A DNA stretch of 64,000 nt from Corynespora cassiicola (Eukaryota; Ascomycota; Dothideomycetes; Pleosporales; Corynesporascaceae), in assembly GCA_022059125.1 (NCBI GenBank), contig JAEUWY010000008.1, positions 1-64,000 on the forward strand, given 5' to 3'. Below, one piece after another: positions 1 to 10,750 of this stretch. The notes below the pieces were generated by a model. The model was not told the origin of the DNA. It saw only the letters and a list, made by a program, of their open reading frames with translations, and did no database searches. Within the stretch, counting starts at the first letter, position 1, and every line of letters begins with the position of its first letter. A program made the position numbers and the translations under genes.

Positions 1-147
1 TACTCTATTATTTTATAAATAATTTATATTTTTTATTCTCTGTTTTTATATCTAAAGCTATTAGTTTAAAAACTAAGAAAATTCTGGCTTATTAGAGTAC
101 TTATTATAAAAAGCTTTTAACTTATATAGAGTTTTTATAAAGTTAAA
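1..147. repeat. AT-rich RIP-like flank of the retrotransposon
   Basis: Very AT-rich DNA with few CA or TG dinucleotides and no gene. It is the pre-existing degraded repeat DNA into which the retrotransposon at 148-6958 inserted. The composition changes abruptly at base 148. Confidence 0.7.
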
Positions 148-517
148 TGTTAAGGCTGTGCTACAGGCTATGAGCGAGGCTAGGGAGCAAGTAGCTGCTT
201 GGGTTGATTCTCGGGGATAAGTACTGGTAGGGTCACGTGAGTGAAACGATGTGCGATATGCTGTACGGGTCTCCGTGTTGGCAGATAGAGCACGATAGGT
301 TGATAGTCAATTCCAAACGATAGATTTGCTAACAAGGTGAACACAATTGTAGAGTACAATTGTGTGGACTATATACATGTGCCTGAGGCTTCTGCTCAGT
401 ACTGCTCAGTTGCTCAGTACTGCTGAGCGGACTGATCAACTGAGCACGTCACGTGACCAGCCATGGCGGTGCGACCCTGTCGGCCCCGTCATTGGCCCAC
501 GTTTGTGGCTCATAACA
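148..517 (-). repeat. 3' LTR (370 bp)
   Basis: Runs from TGTTAAGG to CATAACA on the plus strand, with TG...CA ends. By eye it is identical over its full 370 bp to the copy at 6589-6958. It contains repeated GCTCAGTACTGCTCAG-type units and a CACGTG palindrome in the U3 part, and a TATATA at 370-375. Confidence 0.95.
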
Positions 518-530
518 CTATCCCCCCTCT
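518..530 (-). other. Polypurine tract of the retrotransposon
   Basis: Read on the minus strand this is AGAGGGGGGATAG, directly abutting the 3' LTR. That is the expected position and composition of the plus-strand primer for reverse transcription. Confidence 0.8.
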
Positions 531-558
531 AGCCTAGCTCGGTCCTCTGAGCTAACAT

Positions 559-1170
559 ATGACGCGCGGGTTTCCCTCGTTGCTGCCCACTTTCGCAACG
601 ATGCCTAAAACACCAACAGTCTCCAGTACCGTCCGCCGTCATCGCCTAGCTGATTTTGTCGAGGCCGTAGGAGAAGTCATGGTTCAAAAGTGTTCGACTT
701 GCGTAAAGCATAAACGAGTGTGTAAGGTGCATGTTCGTTCCGGAAAGTGCAGTGAGTGTCTGCATCGCGGGCAGCGGTGCAACATTCGCGTTACTCAGTC
801 CGAGTTCCAGCGTCTTGCTAAGGAGAAAGAGAAATTGCGACAACAGATAAAGGAGTCGCGCGAAGCGCAGGATGCGGCTGTGAAAGCGCATGAAAAGGCC
901 TTGGAGGACTTGCAGGTGGCGAGAGCCAAAGAAGAGCGGCTTCGTCAACAGATGGACTTGCTCGATCGTCGTGCGGAGGAGGCCATATCGGTGGAGGAAC
1001 GAGACCTGGAGGAGCAAGAGCAGCGGGAACGCGAGGCGTTGTCCGAAGTTCTTACTTTCGACGGTCCTTCCGAGGGTCTTGCTCTTAACCTTTCTCCGAG
1101 CACTTGGAGCGCTATCGAGGGTTTTCCCGACAACTTCTGGGAAGTACCCGTGTCGTCCGCTGGTCCCTAA
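559..1170 (+). CDS. Antisense accessory ORF of the retrotransposon: zinc-cluster plus coiled-coil protein
   Basis: A 203-aa ORF on the strand opposite gag and pol, lying in the spacer between the pol 3' end and the polypurine tract; only its last 59 nt overlap pol. Six cysteines at residues 45, 48, 55, 64, 67 and 74 give C-x2-C-x6-C-x8-C-x2-C-x6-C, exactly the spacing of the fungal Zn2Cys6 DNA-binding cluster, with basic residues between the second and third cysteines (VKHKR). Residues about 80-160 are charged and heptad-like and should form a coiled coil, the usual dimerisation arrangement after a zinc cluster. The tail is acidic and aromatic. Transcription would have to start in the adjacent LTR; its TATATA at 370-375 reads the same on both strands. 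A second ATG lies at 601. What the protein does is not known from sequence; DNA binding or control of the element is inference. The ORF does not look like a shadow, because pol does not cover most of it. Confidence 0.65.
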   Translation: MTRGFPSLLPTFATMPKTPTVSSTVRRHRLADFVEAVGEVMVQKCSTCVKHKRVCKVHVRSGKCSECLHRGQRCNIRVTQSEFQRLAKEKEKLRQQIKESREAQDAAVKAHEKALEDLQVARAKEERLRQQMDLLDRRAEEAISVEERDLEEQEQREREALSEVLTFDGPSEGLALNLSPSTWSAIEGFPDNFWEVPVSSAGP

Positions 1171-4100
1171 GTGTTTGGTCGTGTACGATGTGTCGCCTTT
1201 CTTCGGGTATGTTTTCTTTGATTACCCCTGTGTAGTAGTGGAGGTGATTTCGTCTTCGGCTTTCCTTGAGTAGTCGCTGACAGTTCTTCAGGTTTCGTTC
1301 TGGTTCCCAAGTGTTTTCCGAATCTGGGTATCCTTTCCATTTGACCAACCATTCCTGTGCGAAGTGGTTGTCGCGGAATTCGTCTCGTCCTATCTCGCGG
1401 TAGCCTACTAGCGCTTCTACTTCGAATTCGACTTCTTCTTCCGTCTCGTAATGGAAGTGTTCTTGGACTGGTGTTTCGGCGTCGGCAGGTTCCAATAGTG
1501 ACACATGGAACACTGGGTGTATTCTAGCATTGGCAGGGAGTTGGAGTTTATAGTTGACTGGTCCCTTTCGTTCTAGAATCAAAAATGGTCCGACCTTGAC
1601 GTGATCCAATTTCTTGCTTGGTCGTGTCGTTCGAAGATTTTTCGTGAGAAGATACACTTTATCCCCCCTCTTTAGCTGAGGTGCCATTTTTCGTTTCTGG
1701 TTGACATAAGAAATGGTCTTGCGTTGTGCTGTCTCGATATTCTTTCGTAATTGTTCGTGAAGTTCTCGTAATTCTCCCGATTTGTCCATTGCTTGACTTG
1801 CAACTGGCTTGATTCGTTCTTCCTTAATCCTTGGTAATAGGAGATTTGGGTGTGTCCCGTGTAATGCATAATAAGGAGATTGCTTCGTCGTTACTGATTC
1901 TCTGTTGTTGAATGCGAGTTGTGCCATGGGTAGTAGTGATACCCAATTATTTTGTTTTTGGTTGCTATACATCCGTAGGTATGTTTTCATGGTCTGGTTT
2001 GTTCTTTCTGTTTGACCGTCTGTCTGTGGATGGTATGCCGTTGATAATTTTCTTTTAATTCCGATGGCTGACATCAGTGTCGTCCAGTAGTTTGATGTGA
2101 AGAGTTTGTCTCTGTCGCTGATGATTGATTGAGGCAATCCGTGATACCTAACTACGCGATCCAGAATAACCTGTGCTAGTTCCGGCGCAGTGTAGTTGTC
2201 TCTAAATGGAATCATTTCTGCGTATTTCGTGAATCTGTCCACAACCACTAGGATGGCATTGTAGGGTACTCTGGAAACCGGGTCGTGAGACGTTGGTAAT
2301 CCGGTGACAAAGTCCATAGCAATGTCTGTCCATGGTTTGTCTGGTATTTCTACAGCTTGTAGTTCTCCATATTGAGCGTGTGTACTGTGCTTGTTCTTTT
2401 GACATGTTGTGCATTTCTTGATGAACTTCGCTACTTTGTCTTTCAATCCAGGGATGTCGTACGTTCGTTGTATCAGTTTGATCGTTTGTTCGACACCTGG
2501 GTGTCCGTGCAACGGATCTTCGTGATACTGCTGGATGATGGTTTGATGAAGTTCTTCTGGTACTTGTTGATGTACTGTCATGATAAGATTGATGCTGCGT
2601 GCTGGCCCTAAAGTGCCGTCTGGCGCTTGCTTGAGGATAGCAGCTTCGTTCGTTGACTTGGTTCCTGCGATGTCCGTCCTTCGACTCAGAGCATCTGCTC
2701 TTCCATTTTCTTTGCCTGGTGTGTAGACAATCTTGAATTTGTACTGTCCTAGTTCTTCACTCCATCTGGTATGTCGTCGGTCTAATGGTTTGGTTGTCGT
2801 GAATGTCATTAGATTCTTGTGGTCCGAGTATACCGTGAGTTCTGAACAGCTTTCTGCGTAGATTCTCCAATGCTTGAGAGAGTCTATGATGGCAAGTAAT
2901 TCCTTGTCGTGAACATCGTAGTTTTCTTCAGCTCCGCTGAACTTTCTCGAATAGTAGGCAATCGGGTGCCATTTGCCTTCTTTTTCTTGACTGATGCATG
3001 CTCCCATTGCTAGGTCTGATGCGTCTGTTTCCATGCGTAAGGGTTTTCCACTGGTGAAAGATATGAGAACCGGTGGTGATATGCTTGCTTCTTTGAGTGT
3101 CTCAAAGGCTTGTTGTTGGTCTGTATCCCACTTAAATGGTACATCTTTTCTTGTTAATTTGGTGAGTGGTAGTGCCTTTTCTGAGTAGTGATCGATGAAC
3201 TGCCTGTTGAAGTTGCAGAATCCTAAGAAGGATTGTATGTCCTTGACGTTCTTTGGCGTAGGCCAGTTCTTGACTACTTCAATTTTCTTTGGACTGATCT
3301 TGACTCCGTGTCTTCCCACAATGTGTCCTAAGAATTCAACTTCTTCTTTGTGGAATTCACATTTCTCTGGTTTGAGTCGTAGTCCTGCTTTTCCCAAACA
3401 TTCCAGTACTGTTCGTACGTGCTGGACGTGTTCCTTGAGGTCCTTGGAAAAGACTAGGATGTCATCTAGGTATGCGATGACGAATATGTCTAGGTGTGCT
3501 CTCAACACGTTGTTGATGAGTGCCTGACATGTCGCAGGTGCGTTGGTAAGACCGAATGGCATTACAAGATATTCATAGTGCCCATACCGCGTCCGGAATG
3601 CCGTCTTCCATTCTTCACCTTTCTTCATGCGTATCAAGTTGTACGCGCCTCGGAGATCTAAGGCTGTAAATATCTGTGCTCCAGATAGCCTATCTCTGAG
3701 CTCTTGAATGTTCGGTAGTGGATATCTGTTCTTGATCGTGATGTTGTTGAGTTTCCTAAAATCCACACATAACCGTAGGGATCCATCTTTCTTGGGAACA
3801 AAGATGATCGGGTATCCCGCCTCTGACGTTGATTCGCGTATGAATCCTTTCTTGAGGTTTTCATCGAGGTATGCTCGTAACGATACGAGTTCTTTTTCCG
3901 TTAGACTGTAGATGGGCTCGAAAGTCGGATGCTTTCCTTCCTGAAGGGCTATTTCGCAGTCCCAGGGCTGATGCTTAGGTAACGCTCTGTCGTCTACCTC
4001 TTCTCGAAAGAGTGGTTCCCATTTGCTGTACTCTTCGGGGATTACAGGAGTTGCGCGAGTTGTCTCCAAATCTCTCACTTCTTTGTCCGGTGGCTCCTTG

Positions 4101-4603
4101 TCGGATCTGGTGGAGTCGACCTTTCTTCTTGAAAGCGTCTTAGTCGATCCCTTGCTGCCTATGTTATTCAGCGTGATCTCATCTACCATCGAACGCTGCC
4201 GATGCGTAGGTCCCGATGCGATGGCGCACTCGCATCCTATGAACGAAAGCTTCTTTTTCGCCCAGTCGATATATGGGTTATGCTTTCTGAACCATGGAAG
4301 TCCTAAAATGACGTCGTGGATGGCCGTGCCCATGATGTCGAAGGAGATCTCTTCCTGGTGTCCCTGGATGTCCATGATGGTCGTGGCTTCTTGATCCATC
4401 AATGCTTTTCCTGGCATCTTCCTTCCAGTTGCCGTGTGGAGGAAATAGGGTCGCTCGTGGGCATGCGTTCTTGCCTTACTACGCTTTACAGCCTGCTGTG
4501 AAAGGTAGTTGCGCTGAGCCCCTGTGTCTAATAATGCCTTCATCCAGTATCCATTAAGCTTGACAGGTAGCTTGACTAAGTTCTCTGAGTTGGTAGCGCA
4601 CAA
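1112..4603 (-). CDS. pol: Pol polyprotein (protease, RT, RNase H, integrase, chromodomain)
   Basis: 1163 aa, uninterrupted. Domains in order: aspartic protease with DTGA at residues 26-29; reverse transcriptase with the active-site YLDD at 378-381; RNase H around 520-640; integrase with an N-terminal HHCC zinc site (paired Cys at 731 and 734) and a DDE core whose likely acidic residues are D764, D830 and E866; and a chromodomain at about 1062-1115 (motif EWLVKWKGY, then WEPERNL). The chromodomain is expected to steer integration to heterochromatin by reading histone marks, which fits the AT-rich surroundings. The first ATG lies 28 nt inside the 3' end of gag, in the -1 frame relative to gag, so expression needs a -1 shift or reinitiation. 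About 45 residues follow the chromodomain and overlap the antisense ORF. Confidence 0.95.
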   Translation of the reverse strand: MCATNSENLVKLPVKLNGYWMKALLDTGAQRNYLSQQAVKRSKARTHAHERPYFLHTATGRKMPGKALMDQEATTIMDIQGHQEEISFDIMGTAIHDVILGLPWFRKHNPYIDWAKKKLSFIGCECAIASGPTHRQRSMVDEITLNNIGSKGSTKTLSRRKVDSTRSDKEPPDKEVRDLETTRATPVIPEEYSKWEPLFREEVDDRALPKHQPWDCEIALQEGKHPTFEPIYSLTEKELVSLRAYLDENLKKGFIRESTSEAGYPIIFVPKKDGSLRLCVDFRKLNNITIKNRYPLPNIQELRDRLSGAQIFTALDLRGAYNLIRMKKGEEWKTAFRTRYGHYEYLVMPFGLTNAPATCQALINNVLRAHLDIFVIAYLDDILVFSKDLKEHVQHVRTVLECLGKAGLRLKPEKCEFHKEEVEFLGHIVGRHGVKISPKKIEVVKNWPTPKNVKDIQSFLGFCNFNRQFIDHYSEKALPLTKLTRKDVPFKWDTDQQQAFETLKEASISPPVLISFTSGKPLRMETDASDLAMGACISQEKEGKWHPIAYYSRKFSGAEENYDVHDKELLAIIDSLKHWRIYAESCSELTVYSDHKNLMTFTTTKPLDRRHTRWSEELGQYKFKIVYTPGKENGRADALSRRTDIAGTKSTNEAAILKQAPDGTLGPARSINLIMTVHQQVPEELHQTIIQQYHEDPLHGHPGVEQTIKLIQRTYDIPGLKDKVAKFIKKCTTCQKNKHSTHAQYGELQAVEIPDKPWTDIAMDFVTGLPTSHDPVSRVPYNAILVVVDRFTKYAEMIPFRDNYTAPELAQVILDRVVRYHGLPQSIISDRDKLFTSNYWTTLMSAIGIKRKLSTAYHPQTDGQTERTNQTMKTYLRMYSNQKQNNWVSLLPMAQLAFNNRESVTTKQSPYYALHGTHPNLLLPRIKEERIKPVASQAMDKSGELRELHEQLRKNIETAQRKTISYVNQKRKMAPQLKRGDKVYLLTKNLRTTRPSKKLDHVKVGPFLILERKGPVNYKLQLPANARIHPVFHVSLLEPADAETPVQEHFHYETEEEVEFEVEALVGYREIGRDEFRDNHFAQEWLVKWKGYPDSENTWEPERNLKNCQRLLKESRRRNHLHYYTGVIKENIPEERRHIVHDQTLRDQRTTRVLPRSCRENPR

Positions 4604-6570
4604 TGCCTTGGGTCGATCCCAGGCGCTAAGTGCTGTCCTAAAAAAGACTCGTTGCTGAATCCATACAAGCGTTTCTCATTCCAGTGACGTTCGCAATCAT
4701 CGTGTAAGCATGTTTGCCAGAGATCTTGCGTACATCTCCTGTTGACTAGCATGTTCGTTGCGAGTTCTTCAGCTTCGTTCATCCCGGGGAAATGTTGTGA
4801 TTGTCGTTTGTCCCATAGGTGAGTGTCGCATACATGTGTCTCGCAGTCGAACCATTGATGTTTGCATTCGCGTGGTTTGGATGGAAACCAGTTTGCGGCC
4901 ATCTTGTCCGAGTAGTGGATTTGACATTGGTCTTCTCGACAAGAGGTCCATGAGTAAGTTACGTGTTTTGGATTCCTTGGGTCTAGGTAGTATTGCAGTT
5001 CTTGCGTGTTTCGGCTTCGTAGAGGACTTGGAACCGTGTTTGGTTCGCTGTCAGGGTCTGGTAAAACTCCCAGTTTGATTCCTGAATCTGGTTGATTGAC
5101 TCGTTCCCATGCCTTGGAACTGCGTCGTTGTCGGCGTTCCTCTGGGTCTTGATTTTCTTTGTCTGAGTCATTGTGCCTCTTTGTCCGTTTGCGCGTTACA
5201 GGTGATTCTTCCCGCCATGCGGGCGTTCTTGTCGAATCTCTCCTGTGTTCCTTAAGAGCTTCGGCCAATTCTTGTATTTCTTCGAGGTCCTTGTTCATCC
5301 TGAATCGTGCGAGTTCGGGTGGCGTGCTGCCATCGCTGTTTCTTTCGAACTCGTAACTGGCGTCGCTTAGATAGTCTTCGTGATCGTGTGCTTCGCGAAA
5401 GGCTTCTTCTTCCTCGGGGCTAGGTCCTTCAAATTTGACTTCTTTAAGGATGCTCCTAGGCTCCGTTTGAGTGCCTTTGTCTTGATACTGAACACAATCG
5501 AAGAATCCCTCCGTTTCTCCATGTCGCAGTGGTTCGCTGTCGCAGATGAATCCCGTTTTCTGGAATCTGTCTACGACGACTTTCCATTCATCGTCTGCGT
5601 CGGATTCGTCATCCGGAGTGGTTTGCAATACATTTAGCTGTCGAACGACCTTGTTCTTTGATCGACAGTCTCTTGCGATGTGGCCTGTCTTTCCACACGC
5701 GTAGCAAGTTATAGCCTTGCCTTTAGGCTTGTCGTTTCTCTTTTTGTTACCTCCTCGTCCCGCTTCCTGGATATTACCGAGGACCATTGGTTCGTCACCA
5801 TAGGTGTCACGAGTGAGATGCGTTACCTTGCGTTCAACTCGTTTACCGGTGTTGGCGTTGTAGTACCCTTTGCCATAGCTTGGTTTGGTACGTTGTCGGT
5901 ATCGTGGGTTTTGGTCCTGGCGTAATTCCATACGCAGTTCGTACAGTTTCTGATCGATGTCGATGGACTCATTTATAAGTTGTTCAAGCGTGTCGAGCTG
6001 AGCTCCAGAACGCATGAGTTCTTCTTTGACGTTGGGTTTGAGTCCTTGGCGGTACATCGTCATAAGTGCCTTGTCATCCCATTCCGTGAGGATCGACAGT
6101 TGCTGAAATTCGTTGGCGTAGTCAGCAGCTGAAGCCCGTTGTTTGAGATGTTGGATGTCTCGTCCGGCAATTGTATCCTTGTTGGCGATTCCGAAGACTT
6201 GTTTGATCTTCTCCTTGAATTCATCGAAATCCTCCATCCATTCGTTGACGTCGTCGTTGGCTTCGCCGTCCTTGTACTTGATGAGAGCTGGTTTGATCCA
6301 TTGAAGTGCTTTGCCTCTCATGTACGTGGCTGCGAACATGACGCGTTTCTTTTCCTTAACGTTTCCACCTTGGAAGTCGAAGAACAAGTCGAGCTGCAAG
6401 AGCCAGTCTTCGAGCTTGCTTCGTTCTCCATGGTAGAGGTCAGGTGTTGCTACTTTGATAGAATTGTTGTCTGCCGTGTTAGGTTGTACGATTGCACCAG
6501 TAGTGGCCTTAGCACCAACAGTGCTACTGGTTGGGGTTGAGGGTGCGCGTGATCCTGAAGTGGTACTCAT
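4576..6570 (-). CDS. gag: Gag structural protein with CCHC knuckle and three C-terminal Cys/His repeats
   Basis: 664 aa. Residues about 50-215 resemble the retrotransposon Gag capsid domain, and a zinc knuckle C-x2-C-x4-H-x4-C lies at 289-302 ([14 protein letters not shown]), which should bind the element RNA. A long charged, low-complexity middle follows. The C-terminal part has three spaced copies of a W-x2-C-x4-C-x2-H-x2-[DE]K pattern beginning near residues 541, 573 and 618, not part of a standard Gag. The start ATG is only 18 nt from the inner edge of the 5' LTR. The 3' end overlaps the pol start by 28 nt. Confidence 0.93.
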   Translation of the reverse strand: MSTTSGSRAPSTPTSSTVGAKATTGAIVQPNTADNNSIKVATPDLYHGERSKLEDWLLQLDLFFDFQGGNVKEKKRVMFAATYMRGKALQWIKPALIKYKDGEANDDVNEWMEDFDEFKEKIKQVFGIANKDTIAGRDIQHLKQRASAADYANEFQQLSILTEWDDKALMTMYRQGLKPNVKEELMRSGAQLDTLEQLINESIDIDQKLYELRMELRQDQNPRYRQRTKPSYGKGYYNANTGKRVERKVTHLTRDTYGDEPMVLGNIQEAGRGGNKKRNDKPKGKAITCYACGKTGHIARDCRSKNKVVRQLNVLQTTPDDESDADDEWKVVVDRFQKTGFICDSEPLRHGETEGFFDCVQYQDKGTQTEPRSILKEVKFEGPSPEEEEAFREAHDHEDYLSDASYEFERNSDGSTPPELARFRMNKDLEEIQELAEALKEHRRDSTRTPAWREESPVTRKRTKRHNDSDKENQDPEERRQRRSSKAWERVNQPDSGIKLGVLPDPDSEPNTVPSPLRSRNTQELQYYLDPRNPKHVTYSWTSCREDQCQIHYSDKMAANWFPSKPRECKHQWFDCETHVCDTHLWDKRQSQHFPGMNEAEELATNMLVNRRCTQDLWQTCLHDDCERHWNEKRLYGFSNESFLGQHLAPGIDPRHCALPTQRT

Positions 6571-6578
6571 CTTGAAGG

Positions 6579-6586
6579 GTGTTCAC
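6579..6586 (-). other. Candidate self-priming primer-binding site
   Basis: Two bases inside the 5' LTR the minus strand reads GTGAACAC. This is the reverse complement of GTGTTCAC at 6785-6778 inside the LTR, close to the start of transcription expected from the TATATA at 6816-6811. The sequence next to the LTR does not begin with the TGG that pairs with a tRNA 3' end. Together this suggests Tf1/sushi-like self-priming by the 5' end of the mRNA. The match is only 8 nt. Confidence 0.5.
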
Positions 6587-6588
6587 AA

Positions 6589-6958
6589 TGTTAAGGCTGT
6601 GCTACAGGCTATGAGCGAGGCTAGGGAGCAAGTAGCTGCTTGGGTTGATTCTCGGGGATAAGTACTGGTAGGGTCACGTGAGTGAAACGATGTGCGATAT
6701 GCTGTACGGGTCTCCGTGTTGGCAGATAGAGCACGATAGGTTGATAGTCAATTCCAAACGATAGATTTGCTAACAAGGTGAACACAATTGTAGAGTACAA
6801 TTGTGTGGACTATATACATGTGCCTGAGGCTTCTGCTCAGTACTGCTCAGTTGCTCAGTACTGCTGAGCGGACTGATCAACTGAGCACGTCACGTGACCA
6901 GCCATGGCGGTGCGACCCTGTCGGCCCCGTCATTGGCCCACGTTTGTGGCTCATAACA
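6589..6958 (-). repeat. 5' LTR (370 bp)
   Basis: Identical by eye to 148-517. On the minus strand it supplies the promoter: repeated CTCAGTACTGCTCAG-like units upstream, then the TATA box. It also has a short inverted repeat (CACAATTGT / ACAATTGTG) just downstream of the TATA. Confidence 0.95.
6811..6816 (-). promoter_or_regulatory. TATA box of the retrotransposon promoter
   Basis: TATATA, about 25-30 nt upstream of the GTGTTCAC segment that complements the primer-binding region. The hexamer is palindromic and could also serve plus-strand transcription. Confidence 0.5.
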
Positions 6959-9900
6959 AAAATATATTTAAAATTATATAGTTATAGTTATAGTTATAGT
7001 TATTATAAGTTAAAAGTAGAAAAAATTATTAAAAAATTATTATTATTTAAAGTAAAAGCGTAAGTTATATATTTACGTTATATTATATAATAAAATAATA
7101 TTATAAAATATATAAGATTACGTAACAGATAGTACGTGCTAACTAAAATAAAATAGAAATAAAATAATATACTTGCTGTTTGTTAATAATAAAATAAAAA
7201 TAGTAAAAAAAAAAAAAAAAAGTAATAAAACTAGTTAGATATTAAATAAAATATTAATTAAAAATAATAAAAAATAATTTAGTTAATTTATAAAATAAGC
7301 GAGCGGCGCAGATAAGCAAGTAGCTATATTTAATATATAAATATTTATTTATTGTATTTATAAATTTTTTTTTATAATTTATTATAGCTATTTTAAAGCT
7401 GTTATACTTACTGAACTAATACTATTATATATAAACTTTAAATTTTAATAATTTTTATATTAGTAGATTTATTAATAAAAAAAATTTTTTTTTATAAAAA
7501 GCTATTATTTTTAACTTTGTAAATATAAAATTCTTTTTTTTAATAATATTATAATTTTTAAGTTATTAGACTTTAAAATTCTATATATATACTAAAAAAA
7601 TTTTAAAAAATACAGAAATTATAAATTTATATAAAATTATATTTTTTTATAAGTTAGTAATAAAAAAAAGTCTAAGTTCTAGACAGAAATATATAAGAAA
7701 AAAAAGAAATAAAAGAGTAGAAGCTGAAATAGCTTCTATAAAATTAAATTATAAGTTAAAAAAATAATTAAAAAAATTAAAATTTATTCAAAATTAATTA
7801 TAATTTTTTAATTTAATTACTTTTTTAAAAAAATTAATACTAATTAAATTATAGCTTAAGATATTGTTATATTAGTATAAAGAGCTATTTAGATAGAAAG
7901 AAAATCAGAATTAGTATTTATTAAAATATCTAATTCTAGGAATAACTTTATAAATACAGATTATATATAAAAAGTATTAATATTTATTATTAAAAAACAA
8001 ATAAAACCCGGTTAGTTTATATACTTTTTTTAAATTTTTAAATTAAAATAAATATATTTAATTAATATATTTATAGAAATTTGAAATTTTAAAATTAAAA
8101 TTAGTACTTATCAGTTTATAAACTAGAAATTTTAATAAAATAATTTAAAAATTTATACAGCTAAACTAGTTTTACATTAGTTTAAAAGAAATTAAATTAA
8201 TTTTTTTAAATATCTTTTTTATAGCCTAAACTTAGTTTCTATTAAAAATATCTAGACTATATTAAAAATTGCTTTAAATAAATAAAGAACTAATTTATTA
8301 GATAAAAATAATAATATTAAAAGTATCAATCTATTTAAAAGAGCTATAATTAAAAAGTAGAATTTAATTCTACACAAAACAATAAATAATTATATATTAT
8401 TCTTACTTAGGCGTTATAAAGCAGTTATAGACGCTAAGAGATATTATACTAAATATTAATAATTTATTATTAATTTCTTTATTTTAACTTTTTTAATTTT
8501 TTAAATTTTTTAATTTTCTAATTTTTTAAAAAATAAGCCTATACTAATTTATTTTATATAATTATATATTTTAAATAGCTTTAATATAAAAAAAAAAAAC
8601 TAAAATTTATACGCTAAAAAAAAGTTACAGCGTATTTTAATTTATATTTTTTTTTAGTATAACTTTAGAGCTTTTTTAAAAGCTAAAAAAATTATATAAA
8701 TAATTCTTTTTTCTTTTTTATATATAGCGCTAATAAATATCTTAAAAACTATTTTTTTTAATAGTTAGTTTATATTAAAAGTTATATAAGTTTAAAAAGT
8801 ACGACTTTTTCTATTACGCTTTTTTAATATTATCTCTCTGTAGTTAATATATTTTTACTATATAGCTCTGCGTATAAACGTTAAAATACTTTAACTAATA
8901 TATTTTTAATTTATTTATTATTTAGCCTGTCTCGCTAAGTAGTATATATTAACTAAATAAAATATTATTATTTTTATACTATAAAAAAAAATTTATTTAT
9001 AAAAAAAAAAATTATTTAGCTGTACGCATTAATTTTTTAAATTATTATAATTTATTTATAATTATTTAGCTAAATATTTTTTAGCTAATTTTACTTTTTT
9101 TAAAATTATAACTACTAATTAAGCTAAAATTATATTTATTATAAAGTTTGTTTTATTAAAGTTATACGTATTTTTATTAATAATACTTTTTTTTATATAA
9201 TATAGTAATTTAAACTAAAAGCGTATAATTTTAAAATTTTTATATAAAATCTACTAATAATTTTATTAGTAAATTAATTAAATTTTAAAATTTAGCTAAC
9301 GTTTAATAAAGTTATTAAACTATTCAATACTAATATAGTCTGTTTTTTACGTAGTAAGTAACTAATTAGCTATATTATATATAATAATTAGTATAAATAT
9401 AAATTTTTATAAATTTAGCTTAAAAATATAAATAATAATAATTTTTTTTAAGCTTAGTTAGCTATTCTAAATTAAGCTAGTAATTATATTTTGTAAGTTA
9501 TTTAGCGCGTTAATTATAAATTATAATTTTTAGTATATTATAAATAGCAGCAGCGCTTTATACGCTTTAAATTAAATAGTTTTTAATAGCTAAAAAAGTA
9601 AGAATTACTAAAGCCTCTATATAAGCTAATTAAAAAATTTTTAGTTATAGTATTATAGATATAAGTAAGCTTAGCTACAAGAGTTCCGCCTATTTTTTAG
9701 TTCTGCTTACTTTTAATAAACTTACCTCTCTGTATTAACTTTAATTACTTTTAATACTAGCTATTTATAATAAACGCTAGAAAACTAGCTATATAAAATA
9801 ATATTACTAATTTTAATATAGACTATTATAATAGCTAGTAAGCAGCTGCTAAAGCGTACAGCTTTTTTTAATTAATACTATAAAGTTATATAAAAAACTA

Positions 9901-10750
9901 GATACGTAAAGCTGTTAGTAACTAATACTAATAATAGCTAAACTCTAAATAAAAAAAATTTTTATAAAGTAGATTTTTAAAAAAAAAATCTATAGTTATT
10001 TTTTTTTATATATTTAAACCTGTAAAATAGCTATTTAAATTCTCTATATAAATAGTAATTAAACTTTTTTTAGTAAGCGCTAATTTTTTTATTTTATTAA
10101 TTATAATTTAAAAATAGCTTTAATAATAGGTAGAAAGTTTAAAATTTTAAAAGCTAAGGCTGCTACTCTAGCTTAGATACAGACTTTTTTAAAGCTGTTT
10201 AAGCGTATAAAACTAAAACTAAATATTTAGCTTAAAAATATATATAATATAAATAAAAGCGGGCTAAGTTTAAAAATATGTATAAATAGCCGAGTTTTTA
10301 CTAGCTTATAAAAAAAAAAAACTTATATTAAAAGTTTAAAAAATTGTAAATAGATTACTATACTTAAATATATTTTAGCTGTAAAAGCTAAGCTAAACTT
10401 AATAGTAGTTTTTAAAAATAAAACGCTTTAAATAATATAGTTTCTAGCTAAAATAATTTTTTAGTAGTATTATATAACTTTAGAAAACAGATAGATGTTA
10501 AATAAAATCAGCTGTAAGTAGCTATACTGTATATTTATACTAAAAACAGCTTATAGCTAGCTTTAGCTTTAAATACTTGTACTAAATAGCTATAGCAGCT
10601 ATATTAGTTTAAATTTCCTCTAGCTGTACAAACAGAATTAGATTTTTTTTTTTTTTTTTTTATATGCTATACATCTCCTCCAGCCTCTTAATCTTACTAA
10701 ATTTTCTGTTATTAAATTAAAATATTATTAAGCTATTCTAGTTTTAGCTA
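6959..10750. repeat. AT-rich RIP-degraded transposon island
   Basis: About 3.8 kb of extremely AT-rich DNA with long T/A runs, strong CA/TG depletion and no credible gene. It holds several degraded Tc1/mariner-superfamily elements, listed separately. A hexamer run (gttata-type) occurs near 6980-7005. A block at about 7019-7210 matches 18,830-19,060 in direct orientation. Confidence 0.8.
7640..8840. mobile_element. Mariner-type element A, copy 1 (5' boundary unclear)
   Basis: The right end reads ATTATCTCTCTG followed by TA (8841-8842), a terminal inverted repeat plus TA target duplication. The interior matches the second copy (16,903-18,666) in inverse orientation; shared landmarks are ATAAAACCCGGTTAG at about 8000 versus about 17,675, and the TTATAAAGCAGTTATA region near 8410 versus about 17,280. 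RIP-like mutation has removed all open frames. The left terminal repeat is not recognisable, so the start given is only where similarity is clear. Confidence 0.6.

Larger units (their letters stand above)
148..6958 (-). mobile_element. Full-length Ty3/gypsy chromovirus retrotransposon
   Basis: A complete LTR retrotransposon read on the minus strand: 5' LTR 6589-6958, primer-binding region, gag (6570-4576), pol (4603-1112), polypurine tract (518-530) and 3' LTR 148-517. Pol order is protease, reverse transcriptase, RNase H, integrase, chromodomain, which is the Ty3/gypsy order with the chromovirus hallmark. Gag and pol are uninterrupted and the LTRs appear identical, so the insertion is recent and the element may still be competent. 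It sits in AT-rich, RIP-like DNA but is not itself RIP-mutated. About 580 bp between pol and the polypurine tract hold only an antisense ORF. No clean 5-bp target duplication is visible: ttaaa lies on the left and aaaat on the right. Confidence 0.95.

Noticed and set aside
143..6963. Target-site duplication of the retrotransposon
   Set aside because: Left ttaaa and right aaaat share only AAA in AT-rich DNA, which is not evidence of a duplication.
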